DNA from: Nannobrachium achirus
Taxonomy: Eukaryota; Chordata; Actinopteri; Myctophiformes; Myctophidae
Direction of reading: 5' to 3'
Length of the DNA stretch: 64,000 bases
Assembly (NCBI GenBank): GCA_963921795.1
Contig: OY997642.1
Span: 58,450,927-58,514,926, forward strand
The position numbers were made by a program, and so were the translations under genes. Positions 1 to 11,291 of the stretch are shown here, in pieces; position 1 is the stretch's first letter; each line of letters begins with the position of its first letter. The notes under the pieces were generated by a model. It made no database searches, was not told the DNA's origin, and saw only the letters and a list, made by a program, of their open reading frames with translations.

Positions 1-176
1 ACATCGTGGTCGTCCAAGGACAAGGATAGGTAAAGAAAAAACAAACTTTTTTCTGTAAATCAGACTTAGCACCATGCACATGCTCACATAGACATCAAAG
101 GGGGCTTGAGCCCCTGCCCTTTTATCCATCTGTAAAAAGTGCCCTCTCCAGACCATGAATGCTGTTTTTACATAAT

Positions 177-179
<3 letters not shown>

Positions 180-231
<52 letters not shown>
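180..231. repeat. (TA)n microsatellite
   Basis: An uninterrupted AT/TA dinucleotide run of about 50 bp. The open frames that cross it are artefacts of the repeat. Confidence 0.95.
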
Positions 232-234
<3 letters not shown>

Positions 235-520
235 GTGGTAAGCAGGAAGTGCATAGAATGTTAGAGAGGCAGGGGTTGACATTTCTAAAACGGCCTTTTG
301 ATGAAAATAGTAGGCCCCCAACCTCCACGCATTCTGCTGTGACGCGTTGTGAGCTTGAAGGTGTACTATTTTTCATGTATTTTATAGTAATTATGTATTT
401 GTATAATTTACAGATCGACCATGGGCTCGTGTACGAGTTCAGCAGACCCGGTGGAGCCCTTCCGGAGGAGCCTGGCTGGAGTGAAACAGAATGGAGCCCC
501 AGGCCCTGTGCAGGCTGAAT

Positions 521-528
521 GACACACA

Positions 529-564
<36 letters not shown>

Positions 565-573
565 CACACACAT
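521..573. repeat. (ACGC)n microsatellite flanked by CA
   Basis: About ten ACGC tetramers with short CA runs on both sides. The Cys/Val/Ala-rich frames on the - strand come only from this repeat. Confidence 0.95.
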
Positions 574-1240
574 ATACACTCTGTAGACATGTAGTGTCAC
601 AGTGAGATAAAGAGAACCCTGAAAGCTGAAGCAGGATTCAGGCTGAAGCTCATGTCACTGTGTCAATGTTCTGCACTGCTCTTACTACTGCTCTTACTTC
701 TCTTACACACTAAAAGTGTGTAAAAAGACACTTTTTCTTGTTTTTATTTTTTTGAATTTGTTTGTAAACAACCACTGATCATAGGTGTGATGTTACTGAA
801 GCCAACAATAAAAGGCTAAAGAGAGATTTCTGCCTGAAAATGTATTCTTCACAAAAATGCATTTTTCTCAGCTTTATGTTCTCAAAGAGCTGTTTTTAGG
901 CCACATTCTGCAGCTTCTAGCTAATGAACAGAACAAGATAAAAACTCGAAATCTTTTTCTGTTGCAAAGTAGACATTCTATTCTTCGTTGCCATATAATT
1001 GTTGTCTTTATAGTCGAAACCAAATTTCTCCAGTAGGCCTTCAAAGATGAGCGACAATTCTCAATTTAGCTGGCAGTGGATTGAGCTTTTTGTTCAATTC
1101 TGTGGCAGTAAAAGAGTTAATGTGACTGGACTGTTGGATTTGATTTTATAATGTTAATTAGTTTTTTGTATTATATATTTTTTTATTTTATTTTTTTATT
1201 CTAATTAGTCTTTTTTTGTACATCAGATGATATAGAATAT
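574..1240. other. unannotated AT-rich stretch
   Basis: No convincing exon, repeat pair or RNA gene is visible here. Near 808 there is a lone AATAAA with no reading frame attached. The sequence changes abruptly to CpG-rich near 1250, where an antisense retroelement remnant begins. Confidence 0.5.
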
Positions 1241-1249
1241 TTTAATATA

Positions 1250-2230
1250 GCACTGCCCGCGTGCTGAATTTTGGAGGGGGCCAATGCGGGAAAACGGAGT
1301 CTCTAGGTAGGTTAGAGACAACGTCGACCGGCATCACAGCTTCTCCCCGGGGTGTCCTGACTCTCACCTTGGTCACCGGGTATAACGGAGGTCGCTGTGC
1401 ACACAGGTTACCGCTACCACATCTCCGACTTTCACCGGTAGCGTGGCGTGTTGGCACGGCGCCGGTCCGGCAATGAGGCAGATGCGTGAAGTCTTGGAAC
1501 TGGCGGCTGTGACCATCTGTACGTCCCGGTCTCAGTCCGGGCAGGCCCAGGAAATTTGATCCAATTTTCCGCAGACTTAACACTTTCTTGTAGCCACGGG
1601 TCGGCTACTTCTTTTGGGGACCATGGAGCGGGAGCGGTGAGGCGAGACCGGGGACGCCGGCTGGCGGGCCCTGTCTGGCATCAGGGTTTCCCTACGGTGG
1701 CTCACTTCAGATGGTCCACATCATTTCGGTGCTTACTTGGTGGTTCTCCAGTAACCCCACAAGAGCGTCCACCAAGGTGGCTCACCTGTGCGGCGTATTT
1801 GCATGCATCTGGCGGCAGGGAACATATGCAGTGGTCTATAAGTATACTGTCGATACATGGAGGGTCTCCGCCAGATGTGAGCCAGCTGTGAGCTAGGCGT
1901 ACCAGGGCATGCAGCTACCTGTGGGTGGGGTGGCAGAGTGGCATGGAAGGCCCAGTTGTGATATCGCTGAGCCCGGGCGGGAAAACTGTGTGTTTGCCCG
2001 CGTGTCAGCCCTGGCTGGCCAAAATCGCTTCCCTCAGCCGTCGGAAGTCACTCTGCAAGCGAGAGGTCTCTGCACACTCGCTGGGCCTCCCTGGTAGGAA
2101 AGGAAACGATGATATTTCCCCACTCGGCCACGGGTCATCTTTCACAGGCCGCCGTACGCGCGAAGAGCTCCAGGTAGGCTTCTACGTCATTTTCGGGGGT
2201 TAGTTTGGTGAGTATAGCATTAGGAGCCCG
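1250..2230 (-). pseudogene. Gypsy-type LTR retrotransposon gag-protease remnant (antisense)
   Basis: Read on the - strand, positions about 2210-2120 give a Gag-like N-terminal segment containing TPENDVEAYLELF, then a stop, then further matches near EWGNIIVSF and TREAQ, as in fish Ty3/Gypsy Gag proteins. Lower coordinates (about 1430-1260) continue on the - strand into a protease-like stretch with VTKVRVRTP and a following VSNLP. Stops and frame changes break it, so it is a decayed copy. It is CpG- and GC-rich against an AT-rich background. Assignment is by recognised family pattern, not by a search. Confidence 0.6.
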
Positions 2231-2480
2231 ACTTTCATTATTTTCCTTCTCCATTTTTTTCCTTCACCGCACTTTGTAAATCATTCTGGCTGCGGAGCAG
2301 CCGTTAACGCCTGGGCTTGCTCCATATTATGTTTTGGTGAGGATCAGAGAATACCCGTATTATCTACCATTTGTGGTAACTGACCCAAACCAAGACACAA
2401 CACAGTGTAACAATGCAAAGTCAACTGGCACGTTTATTTAGAAAAGTTATTTACAGAGTGCAGAAAATGGGGGTAAAGCC
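2231..2480 (-). mobile_element. probable 5' leader / LTR-proximal part of the Gypsy remnant
   Basis: This lies just upstream of the antisense gag start, where a leader or LTR would be expected. No paired LTR was found in the window, so the boundary is not defined. A TTTATT (AATAAA on the - strand) occurs near 2432. This is an inference from position only. Confidence 0.3.
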
Positions 2481-2729
2481 GTTATTCAATAAGGTAAGTA
2501 TAACTAAATCAATTTAATACATATTAATGTTCGCTATTGGCAGGGTCAACAAATCTTCTTCCCGGACCAGGGCAGGTAAGTCAAGTTCAACTCAGGTAGG
2601 TTTTTGATATTTAATTATAGGGCATTAAATATGTCTCCATTTCCGTTCATGGACCGGGCTCCTCTCTCCGCTCCATTTCCATGCATTTTCTCTGTAAGCT
2701 TGACGTTAACTGTATTTCGTTCCCAAGGA

Positions 2730-3545
2730 CAGTGGTGTAAAGTAACTAAGTACATTTACTTAAGTAATGTACTTAAGTAAAATTTTTAGGTATTTGTACT
2801 TACTTGTATTTCCAATTTCCAATATTTTTACTTCTACTCCACTACATTTATTTGAAAACTTAAGTTATTAGTTACTTTGCAGGTATAAATTGTAATATTA
2901 TAAAAACATACATTAATCCACTTTAGCCCTATTTTATACCTTGGCTATTTGAAAATAGCCGATCTACAAGCTCACAACGCAACTTTTACTTTAGGTACTT
3001 AAAGTACTTATTCATGCCAATACTTTTATACTTTTACTCAAGTACATTTTGAATTCCGTACTTCTAGAGTATTTCTACATTCATTGCAGCTTTTACTAAA
3101 AGTGGGTCTGACACAAAAAAAAACATAAGGGAAATCTTTGGCAATTCTTTGCTAAAATTGTTGATGACGTCACGGCGCGCCCATACTGTACCAGTTATAA
3201 TGTACTGTACATACAATGTACATTCTCTTCCCATCGCCCGAAGGGTCGCACTCGCAGCAACTTCCTCTGCTCGCACAGGGCTACTAGGCTAGCACTAAAG
3301 CTAAAGACACAAAAAAAAAATATTTCCACCCAAATTTGGTTGTTACATTCCCATTGTTCATGAGAATATGTTTGTTTATGTTTATTTGTTGAAATGGCGG
3401 ATTGGCTAAAATTCACAGAGAGGGAATGTTGTCTCTGCCAGGCAGCGGGGCTCTAAAAGCGGCCACCTTTTTCCGCCCGGCTCCCCGTAGCGGGGCGTGT
3501 CAGCGGCACTTTAAGTAAAACATTTGAGTACTTTTTCCACCACTG
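2730..3545. mobile_element. non-autonomous hAT transposon
   Basis: The ends are inverted: CAGTGGTGTAAAGTAACTA at the left and TACTTTTTCCACCACTG at the right. The flanks are CCCAAGGA (2722-2729) and CCCAAAGA (3546-3553), an 8-bp target duplication with one mismatch, as expected for hAT. The interior repeats TACTTAAGTA-like motifs typical of a common fish element. At 2943-2982 it carries one arm of the palindromic unit described elsewhere. Confidence 0.85.
2943..2982. repeat. half copy of the palindromic unit
   Basis: GAAAATAGCCGATCTACAAG followed by CTCACAACGC, one arm only, inside a hAT element. The sequence just before it (GGCTATTT) pairs with the arm's start. Confidence 0.7.
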
Positions 3546-3837
3546 CCCAAAGATGCCTATAACAGAGACAGCGCAACGTCAGAGTCAAGTTCACAGTCAA
3601 CATCAATTGAAGGGAAATAGTGGTGATCTGGCCTTACCGCCAGACACACATATGCACACCAGGAGAACCAAGAGAGACTGAAGCAGAGCGAGCAGTGTAT
3701 TTTAGGTGTGGCCTCCACCTAGCAGGTTAGCGCAGGTTTAATCGTATCAGGCTGATGAAGTAGGAATGTGGGCCTGTACCGTCCTTCGATGACACAGCCT
3801 AGGTGTAGGTGTGGTCCTCTTGGCCTCGCTCTGCCGT

Positions 3838-3872
<35 letters not shown>

Positions 3873-4111
3873 AGTGACGTATATATTCAGTTGGTGACAG
3901 TAACTAAGAGCATTTTGTCTATAATTTATTTCAGTTAGTTTTAGGTTATTTTGTAAACACACAATACAGTTTCAGTTTCTGTAGTTATCGTCTTATTATT
4001 TTATTCTAGTTTGTATTCAGTTAATGAAAAAAAATGTTTTATTTGTCCTTTTGTCGTTTTTCATTAACTATAATAACTTTGGCACGCACGTACGTACACC
4101 CACACACCACC

Positions 4112-4118
<7 letters not shown>
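3546..4118. other. no gene seen; contains a short (CT)n tract
   Basis: A (CT)n run of about 30 bp lies at 3844-3873. No splice-supported exon or transposon end was found in the rest. Confidence 0.5.

Positions 4119-4204
<86 letters not shown>
4119..4204. repeat. (TG)n microsatellite
   Basis: About 43 uninterrupted TG units. The poly Cys-Val frames across it are artefacts. Confidence 0.97.
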
Positions 4205-4206
<2 letters not shown>

Positions 4207-5605
4207 AACCAGTGCATCCACATTACTTTAGTAGGTATAAACATAAAGTAGTCCCGCCTCTATTCCTTGTAGGAAGATTATTCTGGCAAGAGAGAGCGAA
4301 CACATCACACTTGAAGAGAAGTGAAACTAAATAATTAGCCATTTAAAACGTAGACTTATAACTGTAAGTTAAACTAATGATTGAAGTTTGTTTCTGAAGA
4401 GAAATGGTCGGTGAGTTTTCTCATGACAATTCTTGAAATGTACTGTGCTTGTTGCCATTTGTCTTGGGCAGAATGCTTCTTTCGCAATAATGCCTTACTT
4501 GACATACTCAATTAGCCTACATTTATCACAGAAATGTGTCACATATCAACACGTGACCTTGTAGATCTATTTATTACTGTTTTCTTATTTAAAAGGTGAA
4601 AGTGCTTAAGCGTGTCTGGGGTTTTATAAACACCAGTCCTTGCTGGTTCGAACATAATTATGTGCTCCGAATTATGTGCAGAGTTTGGGTGTGCACATTA
4701 TATGAGGGATTGAATGTAGGAGTCTCAGAAGTAATGGTGAAGAACCCAGACGTATCAGCGATGTCAGTCATCTCCAGATTTTCTAATTAGTATTTTTTTG
4801 TACATCTGTATTATATTTGCTTTGTTCAGGAAGACTAGCGGCTCATTCATGTGTCTCTAATGGGGATCCTTTAATAAACATAAACATGTGGGTAGATCAG
4901 ACAGGCATCGGACGGACAGACAGACCGAAAAAGCAAGGCACAATAAAAGAAGAATATAAACATAAAGTGTCGAAAAAGCTGTCATAAAAATAATATATAC
5001 ATAAAGTGACCAGAAACATTCAACTCTCATAACAAGTGACACGTCACACACAAAAAATCTATGCTCAAGGCACAACTTAACAAAGCAGTGCCAAACAAAA
5101 GTGTACATACTGTAACAGTCAATGCTAGTCATTGCAACACCAATCTGAGTTCCCAGAGGTCTTTTCTTCCACCACTAGGTGTGCAACACAAGTATCTCAC
5201 TGCCATATCAACACAGTAATAATACTCAATTCAACCAACACAAGCCAATAGTGCCGGGCCAAAAATAAGTGTCCATAGTGCGAATAAATCAAGAATAAAA
5301 AAAGCAAGAATGAAAAAAGCAAGAAAGGGAGCCACAGCAAGACGGCACAAGCAACCCTCTCTGGGAAAGTACTTAGAGGTCAGAGTCAGTACAACTTTTG
5401 TTCCACTAGTGTAAGGTAACAGTTGCCCTAGGTTGTTCTAGGTTATCCTATTTGGCCTCAGCGGTGTCGCACCAAATTCTGGACCCTAGGTTACAAGGAT
5501 TCACTGCGGGCCCCCCATTAATGTTCTTCATAGGGGGGGGGGGGGGGTTTAACCCATTTAGACTGGGAACACATTATTATGTATTATTTAGTGCTTTAAT
5601 TATAG
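4205..5605. other. unannotated intergenic DNA
   Basis: No exon or clear transposon end was recognised. A poly(G) run of about 15 lies near 5530. A string of GCAAGAATGAAAAAAGC-like units around 5290-5330 is a short local repeat. Confidence 0.45.
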
Positions 5606-5678
5606 AAAAATAGCAGATCTACAAGCTCACAGCGCGTCACCGAGTGCTGTGCTGCGAGCTTGTAGATCTGCTATTTTT
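5606..5678. repeat. palindromic unit, two arms
   Basis: Left arm AAAAATAGCAGATCTACAAG plus CTCACAGCGCG; right arm GCGAGCTTGTAGATCTGCTA plus TTTTT. The arms are near-perfect reverse complements of about 32 bp around a short loop. Confidence 0.85.
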
Positions 5679-5878
5679 TAAGAATCTTTTTGTCAGTGGT
5701 GATCAAATGTTTTCATGTAAAGGACCCCCAAATTAATATGTATTTGGCCACGGAACCCCAACTCAAAATATTTATGGTTCCAGGGACCGCCCCAGAAGCA
5801 AAATTTGAGATACAAATGTTTGCTTGGAAAATACATATATTCAAAGATTTGCACACATTTTCACAACTTGAAAAAAAG

Positions 5879-5918
5879 AAATAGCAGATCTACAAGTACC
5901 TTGTATATCTGCTATTTA
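5879..5918. repeat. palindromic unit, shortened
   Basis: AAATAGCAGATCTACAAG, a few bases of loop, then CTTGTATATCTGCTATTT. The inner part of each arm is missing compared with the longer copies. Confidence 0.8.
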
Positions 5919-6360
5919 TAAAATAAGTATAAAATAATTAAGGTCCCTCCACCTTGGGCCCTAGTAACTCAGTCCCACTCCTACTAACCCTTTTAGCCTA
6001 TAGGTTTTGCTAATTAGGGTAAAGTATTTTGCCATTATTACATGAAGGAATCACTTGTTTTCTGTAAGGCACATATTTTATTGGTTATCAGGTGAAAGCT
6101 TTTGTTTTGCATTAGAAAACATACTGTTTTTATTTTCCTTTGCAAGTCCATTCATAGTCAAGGGGTTAATCTTAATCAATTCATGTGATTTCTACCTATG
6201 CTACTATCTATAGTATAGCATAGTACCTACGCTTTGTATTTTTATTTTAGCTGTGTGGTGTGTAGCCATGGTTTCTATCATTTAATGTAATTCATTACAG
6301 AGAAGTAATTGTTTTAGATTACACAATGTGATCACTTATCACTATAATTCACACCTTTCT
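5919..6360. other. no feature recognised
   Basis: AT-rich DNA without a supported exon, repeat pair or RNA gene. Confidence 0.4.
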
Positions 6361-6412
6361 CCCTCCTCTCACTGTTAAAGGTTGCCTGGTTTGAGGAGGA
6401 CGTTAACAGCAG
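6361..6412 (+). other. possible 5' untranslated exon of the PYD/coiled-coil gene
   Basis: The sequence ends in AACAGCAG followed by GTGAGTAC, a strong donor at 6413. The next acceptor on this strand with an open start codon is at 7471-7472. Placing a first, untranslated exon here is an inference from the donor alone; its 5' end is not visible. Confidence 0.25.
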
Positions 6413-6712
6413 GTGAGTACACTTGTCTACCTCTTGTTCACAGCACTTACTCAGCTTTTTATAGTGGTTTAATAAAAAAGTGCAGTAGTTACACATATTT
6501 AAGGAAAACCAAGTGCAATAGAGTTGTTGAAATATATACATTCTAAGACGCTATGTGGATGTGGATAATTCCACATCGATGCAGTCAGCCATTAGGTAGC
6601 ATAGGTCTTCTGTAGGCCTATACCATTCATTTATTTTGGTGAACTTTAAGGAAATAAAGCAGAGACATCAAATGTTGCCATCCATGTTCACATGGAATAC
6701 TATATATTCTAG

Positions 6713-6757
6713 TAGTAGTAGTATTAGTAGTAGTAATCGTAGTAGTAGTAGTAGTTT
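6713..6757. repeat. (AGT)n microsatellite
   Basis: An imperfect AGT trinucleotide run with ATT and ATC interruptions. Confidence 0.85.
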
Positions 6758-6811
6758 GTATGGATTAGAACAACAAGGTTTAGGCTGATTGGCTGAAGAC
6801 AATGTAATCGC

Positions 6812-7305
6812 TAGGGTTGGGTATCGTCGGCGATACTTTTAATGGTATCGATTCACTGACGTCGATACTATCGAGTATCGGTTCACGTAAATACGAACGA
6901 TACCTTGTTTCGATACTTTTGAATGCACCCCTTGCCGGTCGCATCTGTAACAGTTGGGCTACTGAAGTTTTAATGACTGCTTTAGTAGGCTACACTCGTT
7001 ACTGTGAAAATAGCAGAGAATAGCCTATAATGTTTATTATTAGGATAATGATCCAACGTCTATAAAATATATATAAACTTTATTACAGGCTCATGGCCCA
7101 CATGGTAAGGACAATACAACACATAAGAGAATAAAAATATAAAAATACATATGTAAAAAAAGTCCATAGAAAAAGGCAAATAATAATTATAATAATAATA
7201 ATAAATAAAAAGTATCAAAAATGGTATCGAAAAAGGTATCGTATCGATTCCCATGTATCGAAAAAGGTATCGTATCGATTAAAAGGTGAACGATACCCAT
7301 CCCTA
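6812..7305. mobile_element. hAT MITE with GTAATCGC target duplication
   Basis: The termini are TAGGGTTGGGTATCG and CGATACCCATCCCTA, perfect partners at 12 of the outer 15 bases. Both flanks are GTAATCGC (6804-6811 and 7306-7313), an exact 8-bp target duplication. The interior is rich in GTATCGATA-type motifs. It ends about 170 bp upstream of the PYD exon acceptor, so it sits in the upstream intron or promoter region. Confidence 0.92.
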
Positions 7306-7481
7306 GTAATCGCTGATTTTACCTACCGTATACTTCTCAGTTCTCTGCTGTGTTACTTTATCATAATAAATATATAAATAATACGATATAATTACTAAGA
7401 TGTCATACTCATTTATATTATATAAGTAGGCTATATTGTTTTTGTTTATTTGTTTTGTTTTTTTCTGACCAGGAATCAACC

Positions 7482-7737
7482 ATGGCAACGTCTCTAGGTG
7501 TCTCCATTCACAGAATTCTGCAGGAGCTGGGAGAGGAGGACTTCAAAGTGTTCAAGGTGTATCTCGGTGATTATACATCCATCCCATGGTGCCAACTGGA
7601 CAAGGCTGACCGGGCGGACACCAGTGTTAAGATGAAGGAGACCTACCCTCAGACAGCTCTGGAGATCATAATGAGCATCCTGAAGGACATCAACAGGAAT
7701 GATCTAGTGCAGAGGTTTTCACCCTCGGTTACTGAAG
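7482..7737 (+). CDS. Exon with start codon: pyrin (PYD) domain, gene 1
   Basis: This exon encodes the N-terminal death-fold (PYD) adaptor module that recruits partners through homotypic PYD contacts in fish inflammasome-type proteins. An acceptor (TTTTTTTCTGACCAG) ends at 7472; the ATG in CAACCATGGCAACG has a good Kozak context. The 85 codons contain IHRILQELGEEDFKVFKVYL, the PYD helix-1/2 pattern, then QLDKADRADTSVKM and ILKDINRNDLVQRF. The donor is GAAG followed by GTAACA at 7738, leaving phase 1. A second copy with the same architecture starts at 17981. Splicing to 9114 keeps the frame, so I chose that as the next exon. An upstream frame from 7455 is open but lies across the acceptor. The family is clear; the partner is not known. 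Confidence 0.8.
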
Positions 7738-7934
7738 GTAACAAGACTGCACTCTGACGAGGAGCAAAGTTGCGCATTTTCTTAAGTGTCTTTCTGTAAA
7801 CCCTCTAACATAGGTGGTTTCACAAAATGTTTAAAAAATTATATTATAGTAAAAAAAAGAAATAAAATCTAGAGACATAATCAAATATCCAATTTAAAAA
7901 ATATATATAAATATACATATAGCCAGAGTTAAAA

Positions 7935-8065
7935 TGACATAGATAATGACATCATCGATGACATCACTGATGACATCATCGATAATATCACTGATGACAT
8001 CACTGGATATATAACTATTATATGACATCACTGATGACATCATCGATGATATCACTGATGATGGA
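7935..8065. repeat. minisatellite with ATGACATCA core
   Basis: Repeats of GATGACATCACT and GATGACATCATC in an irregular tandem array inside the intron of gene 1. The core resembles a CRE/AP-1 half site, which may be coincidence. Confidence 0.75.
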
Positions 8066-8497
8066 GAGCAAACCGCGGTCGCGTCTTCTTTTTTCGGCCG
8101 TTTTTTGCGGACCGGGCATTCAGACCACCGCGTCCGCCTCGCCTCGCCGAGACCTATCCATAGAGGTCTTTCGTGTCCCTCTACGAGCCTCGGTTGGGGA
8201 GTTACATGCTAGACTCCTAGCCCAGTGTAAACACTGCAGTGTACTTCCTGAAGAGCTCAGCAGTGTATGATCTGGGCTTTGATTGGCCGGTAGGGAGACA
8301 CGTGTACAGAATGATGCATATGACGTAATTTTGCCGGGAAAAACAGCCCCGGTCACGGCCACCAGGGCTCAGTAGAACACATATAAAGAAAAGGCTTTGG
8401 GAGCTGAAATTAACAGAGTGGGGGTTCTAAAACTTTAGCGATTTAATAGTTAGGACAATTTTAAGATGTTTTATAAAAAAAGTTACATAGTATAACT
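8066..8497. mobile_element. truncated copy of a TTAA-type MITE
   Basis: It shares about 430 bp with 56520-57008, including CCGCGGTCGCGTC at the left, GATTGGCCGG in the middle and AAAAAAAGTTACATAGTA at the right end, where TTAA follows. The left terminus is lost and replaced by the minisatellite. It lies in the intron of gene 1. Confidence 0.8.
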
Positions 8498-9036
8498 TTA
8501 AGAGGCTTCAATGTGCTCCTTTAAGGATAATTATTGTTCCATGGAATATACAAAAAAAAATAATATGTAATATAATATAGTTATATGGCAAGTGCAGGTT
8601 ACACCAGGTTTTACAGCACCGAGGCCAGATCCATGCTGGTAGGGAACAGATGTGCTGAATCAGGATGAATGTTACCGCAATGAGATGTGAGAGCAGTGGT
8701 CGAGAGAACCACTATCATGGCAAATATATGATTACAGCCTTAAGCAGTTTAGGGTTAAATGAGAACATTTGACCTTAAGTTGTCATAATGTTGTGAGTAG
8801 TGCTACAGTACACAAGAAAAAGCCACTGTTAATATTCTCCTTTTCCTTTTGTTTGTGGGGAGATGACACGTATATATCCAGTGTCACTATGATAACATTT
8901 AAAGGACATGATGCAACTTGAATGTTTAATTTCCATTGGCTGGATAATTTGAATTCCCTGTTTTGTTTTTATCACATCCATGAACGCTCCATGCTGATCA
9001 ACTCCACAGTCTGTCACTAGTAGCCTTAATAACACA

Positions 9037-9039
<3 letters not shown>

Positions 9040-9112
<73 letters not shown>
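9040..9112. repeat. (CT)n microsatellite that forms the polypyrimidine tract
   Basis: About 36 CT units run directly into the acceptor CAG at 9111-9113. The repeat is therefore the polypyrimidine tract of the coiled-coil exon, and its length may vary between individuals. Confidence 0.9.
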
Positions 9113-9113
<1 letters not shown>

Positions 9114-9679
9114 GTTCGACTCCAACAAAGGTGGAACTCAATGAACGAGAGGAGCTTGACAAATCTGTTGAAATCTTGCAGAAGCAGGTCAAACTTGGGT
9201 TAGCCAAGCTTGATGAGATTAAAAAAACAGCTCAGATACTTGAAACTCACAAATCAGAGATGGCAGTCTATAGGAATTTTGAGTTTGAGATCACAATCAA
9301 AAAGCCAGTTCAAGTGGTAAAAGATGGAAAGTACATTTGGGAATACAAAGATGTCAAAGAAAAGCGAACAGTGAAAGAGTTGCGAGAAAAGTATGAAACA
9401 GCTTCAAAGAAGATGATGCTTGTTGAGAACACGATCGCTAAATTAAAATCTGATTATGATGACTTGCAGATGCAGGTGGTAAAACTAATGGAGCGTTCAG
9501 GCAAGGGTTTGAACAGACTGAAAGAGATCGCACTGAAGCCCAATCCACTTTCCATTCCAGAGTACATTGACCTGCTCATTGAGGGTGAGAAGTCTGAAGG
9601 CAAACCAGGTTTCATGGATCGCATTAAGTCCCTGAAGGGAGTGAGAGCAATGGCAGAGTACATGGCTAAGGTAGAATAG
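9114..9679 (+). CDS. Final exon: coiled-coil C-terminus of the fish GTPase family, gene 1
   Basis: The exon starts with two bases that complete the codon begun at 7737, then reads STPTK followed by VELNEREELDKSVEIL and runs 182 codons from 9131 to the TAG at 9677-9679. It is rich in Glu, Lys and Leu, with a predicted coiled coil across about the first 140 residues. The end, LKEIALKPNPLSIPEYIDLL then KPGFMDRIKSLKG, is a block I recognise from teleost AIG1-like P-loop GTPases. From memory of that family, a Cys-rich segment normally lies between the FEFEI and KYIWEY stretches and is absent here. The joined product would be 273 aa: PYD plus coiled coil, no GTPase. It could be an adaptor or decoy, or a remnant of a longer gene. 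Confidence 0.8.
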
Positions 9680-10091
9680 TGGAAACTCTGCTCTCTGACA
9701 AAATTTGACCAACTGTTCAGGGATGTTCTGGTGGCAGAACAGGACAGTACAGCACTGACTTTTAGTTTGGACAGTGAATATTAATAATAATAAGGCAAAC
9801 AGACAAAAGCATCTTTTGTTATTCATACCAAAAAGAACAAAGAGATCAGTGGATTCTTTAATTGTAACAATAAGGCTACATAAAATGTCCCTGTGGTTGT
9901 ATATACATCACGTTAACACACCAGTCATTAATTATATATTGTATTCAAAATGGTTTGAATAATAATATACAGTAGGTACAATATGTTATAGTTAATTGCT
10001 TTGCATTTCAACAAGCATACCGAAGGATCCTGTAGCAGCTCATACTGTGTATAGTTCCGACCAAGCAATCTGATTGTTTAAAACAGTCTCA

Positions 10092-10160
10092 GCCCGATTG
10101 GCAACGGTTTGTGCGTTGGTCTGGCGAATGGGAGTCCCAGGTTCAATCCCTGTTTCTGCG
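10092..10160 (+). mobile_element. tRNA-derived SINE head (fragment)
   Basis: An A-box-like TGGCAACGGTTTGTGCG is followed about 30 bp on by a B-box-like AGGTTCAATCC. The acceptor arms do not pair, so this is a SINE fragment and not a tRNA gene. Confidence 0.45.
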
Positions 10161-10857
10161 CATCATCACTACACAAGCAATGAATATAATAACTGCACAA
10201 AGCTGAACAAGTTTGAACTAAATTTCTAGCTCAAGGAATGTGAAAGTAGTGGGGTGCCAAAAAAAAAGTGGCAAAATAAAGAATAAATATATATTTGGGA
10301 TAACTAGTGTGTGCTCCCTAAAGCAAGCCCACAAACTAGAAAGGTCCACATATGTGAAATTGCAAGTGTGGTTGCACTTACGAGAGTCCCATGGAATCCA
10401 CTGGGAAATGAATTCCGTCTTACCATTCACTGTATATTATATATTGTGATGTCATGGGAAGCATGACAACAGTGTGTGAAGCATTACCAAAAGCTTTTAT
10501 CAAGTGGGCTATGATCCGGAAAAGGTTTATAACTTGTTTCATTAATGCTCTGGTCTTAATTTTTTTTCTTTATTTCTTTATTTGTTTTACTGTTTTCTTT
10601 ATATGTTTTGTTGTGTTCTGTATTTTTGTTTTCTGTTTGAAAATTGTAGATTTTCTGGATTTTGAGATGTAATTCCTATCTGCCGTATTTCTTAATAAAG
10701 AAATATGAATCATTAAAAACAAAGTATTTTGTACTTTTGAATGCTATTTTTGACCAGGAGTATCTATACTTTGAATCAAGAGCTGGTGTTGAGTATTTTG
10801 TCCACCCAGACACAGATACACAGACAGCCCTTCATGTGGACAACAGGCAGCATTAAT

Positions 10858-10975
10858 GTAAACCACCACAAGGGGGCGGTGCATCACAACAGAAAACCTC
10901 TAGCCAGAGCATCCATTGTTGTGCTGTAGGTGTTGCAGTCAGGCAGAAACCTTGTATCTCCATGTAATCTCTATA
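10858..10975. repeat. dispersed repeat, inverted partner at 24140-24250
   Basis: It contains CCACCACAAGGGGGCGGTGC, then AACAGAAAACCTCT, then AGAAACCTTGTATCTCCA. The same three blocks occur in reverse order and on the opposite strand near 24140-24250. Confidence 0.75.
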
Positions 10976-11201
10976 TATCTAATTGAATAATTAGACATTT
11001 CCAGGGTGACATTTTCACCCTAGTGTGTACAAATGTACGAATGAACAAATGGACCCTTACACCAGTTACGGGCCTATTTCGTTCCATGTGTGCACTCTCA
11101 CAGTTAAATTAACACTGTGGATCTTACCGTGTGGTCATTGTGCATGATGTGGGACACCACATAATTGCTTTCAGTTTCTCAGTTTCACTCACACACACTC
11201 A

Positions 11202-11234
11202 CGCACGCACGCACGCACGCACGCACGTGCGCGT

Positions 11235-11290
<56 letters not shown>
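11202..11290. repeat. (ACGC)n followed by (CA)n microsatellite
   Basis: A tetranucleotide run passes into about 33 CA units. Confidence 0.95.

Positions 11291-11291
<1 letters not shown>

Larger units (their letters stand above)
9680..11180 (+). other. 3' flank of gene 1
   Basis: Likely 3' UTR and beyond. AATAAA-like signals occur at about 10273-10285 and at 10694-10699 (CTTAATAAAG). A tRNA-like SINE head lies at 10092-10160 and an inverted dispersed repeat at 10858-10975. No further exon was found. Confidence 0.4.

Noticed and set aside
4024..4334. Cys/Val-rich open frames over (TG)n
   Set aside because: They are direct translations of a dinucleotide repeat. The same applies to frames over CA, CT and ACGC runs at 0.2-0.6, 8.8-9.2, 11.2, 22.8 and 53.2-53.9 kb.
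5606..5678. The palindromic unit as a terminator or a histone-type 3' stem-loop
   Set aside because: The arms are too long, copies are not placed at gene ends, and no histone or bacterial gene is near.
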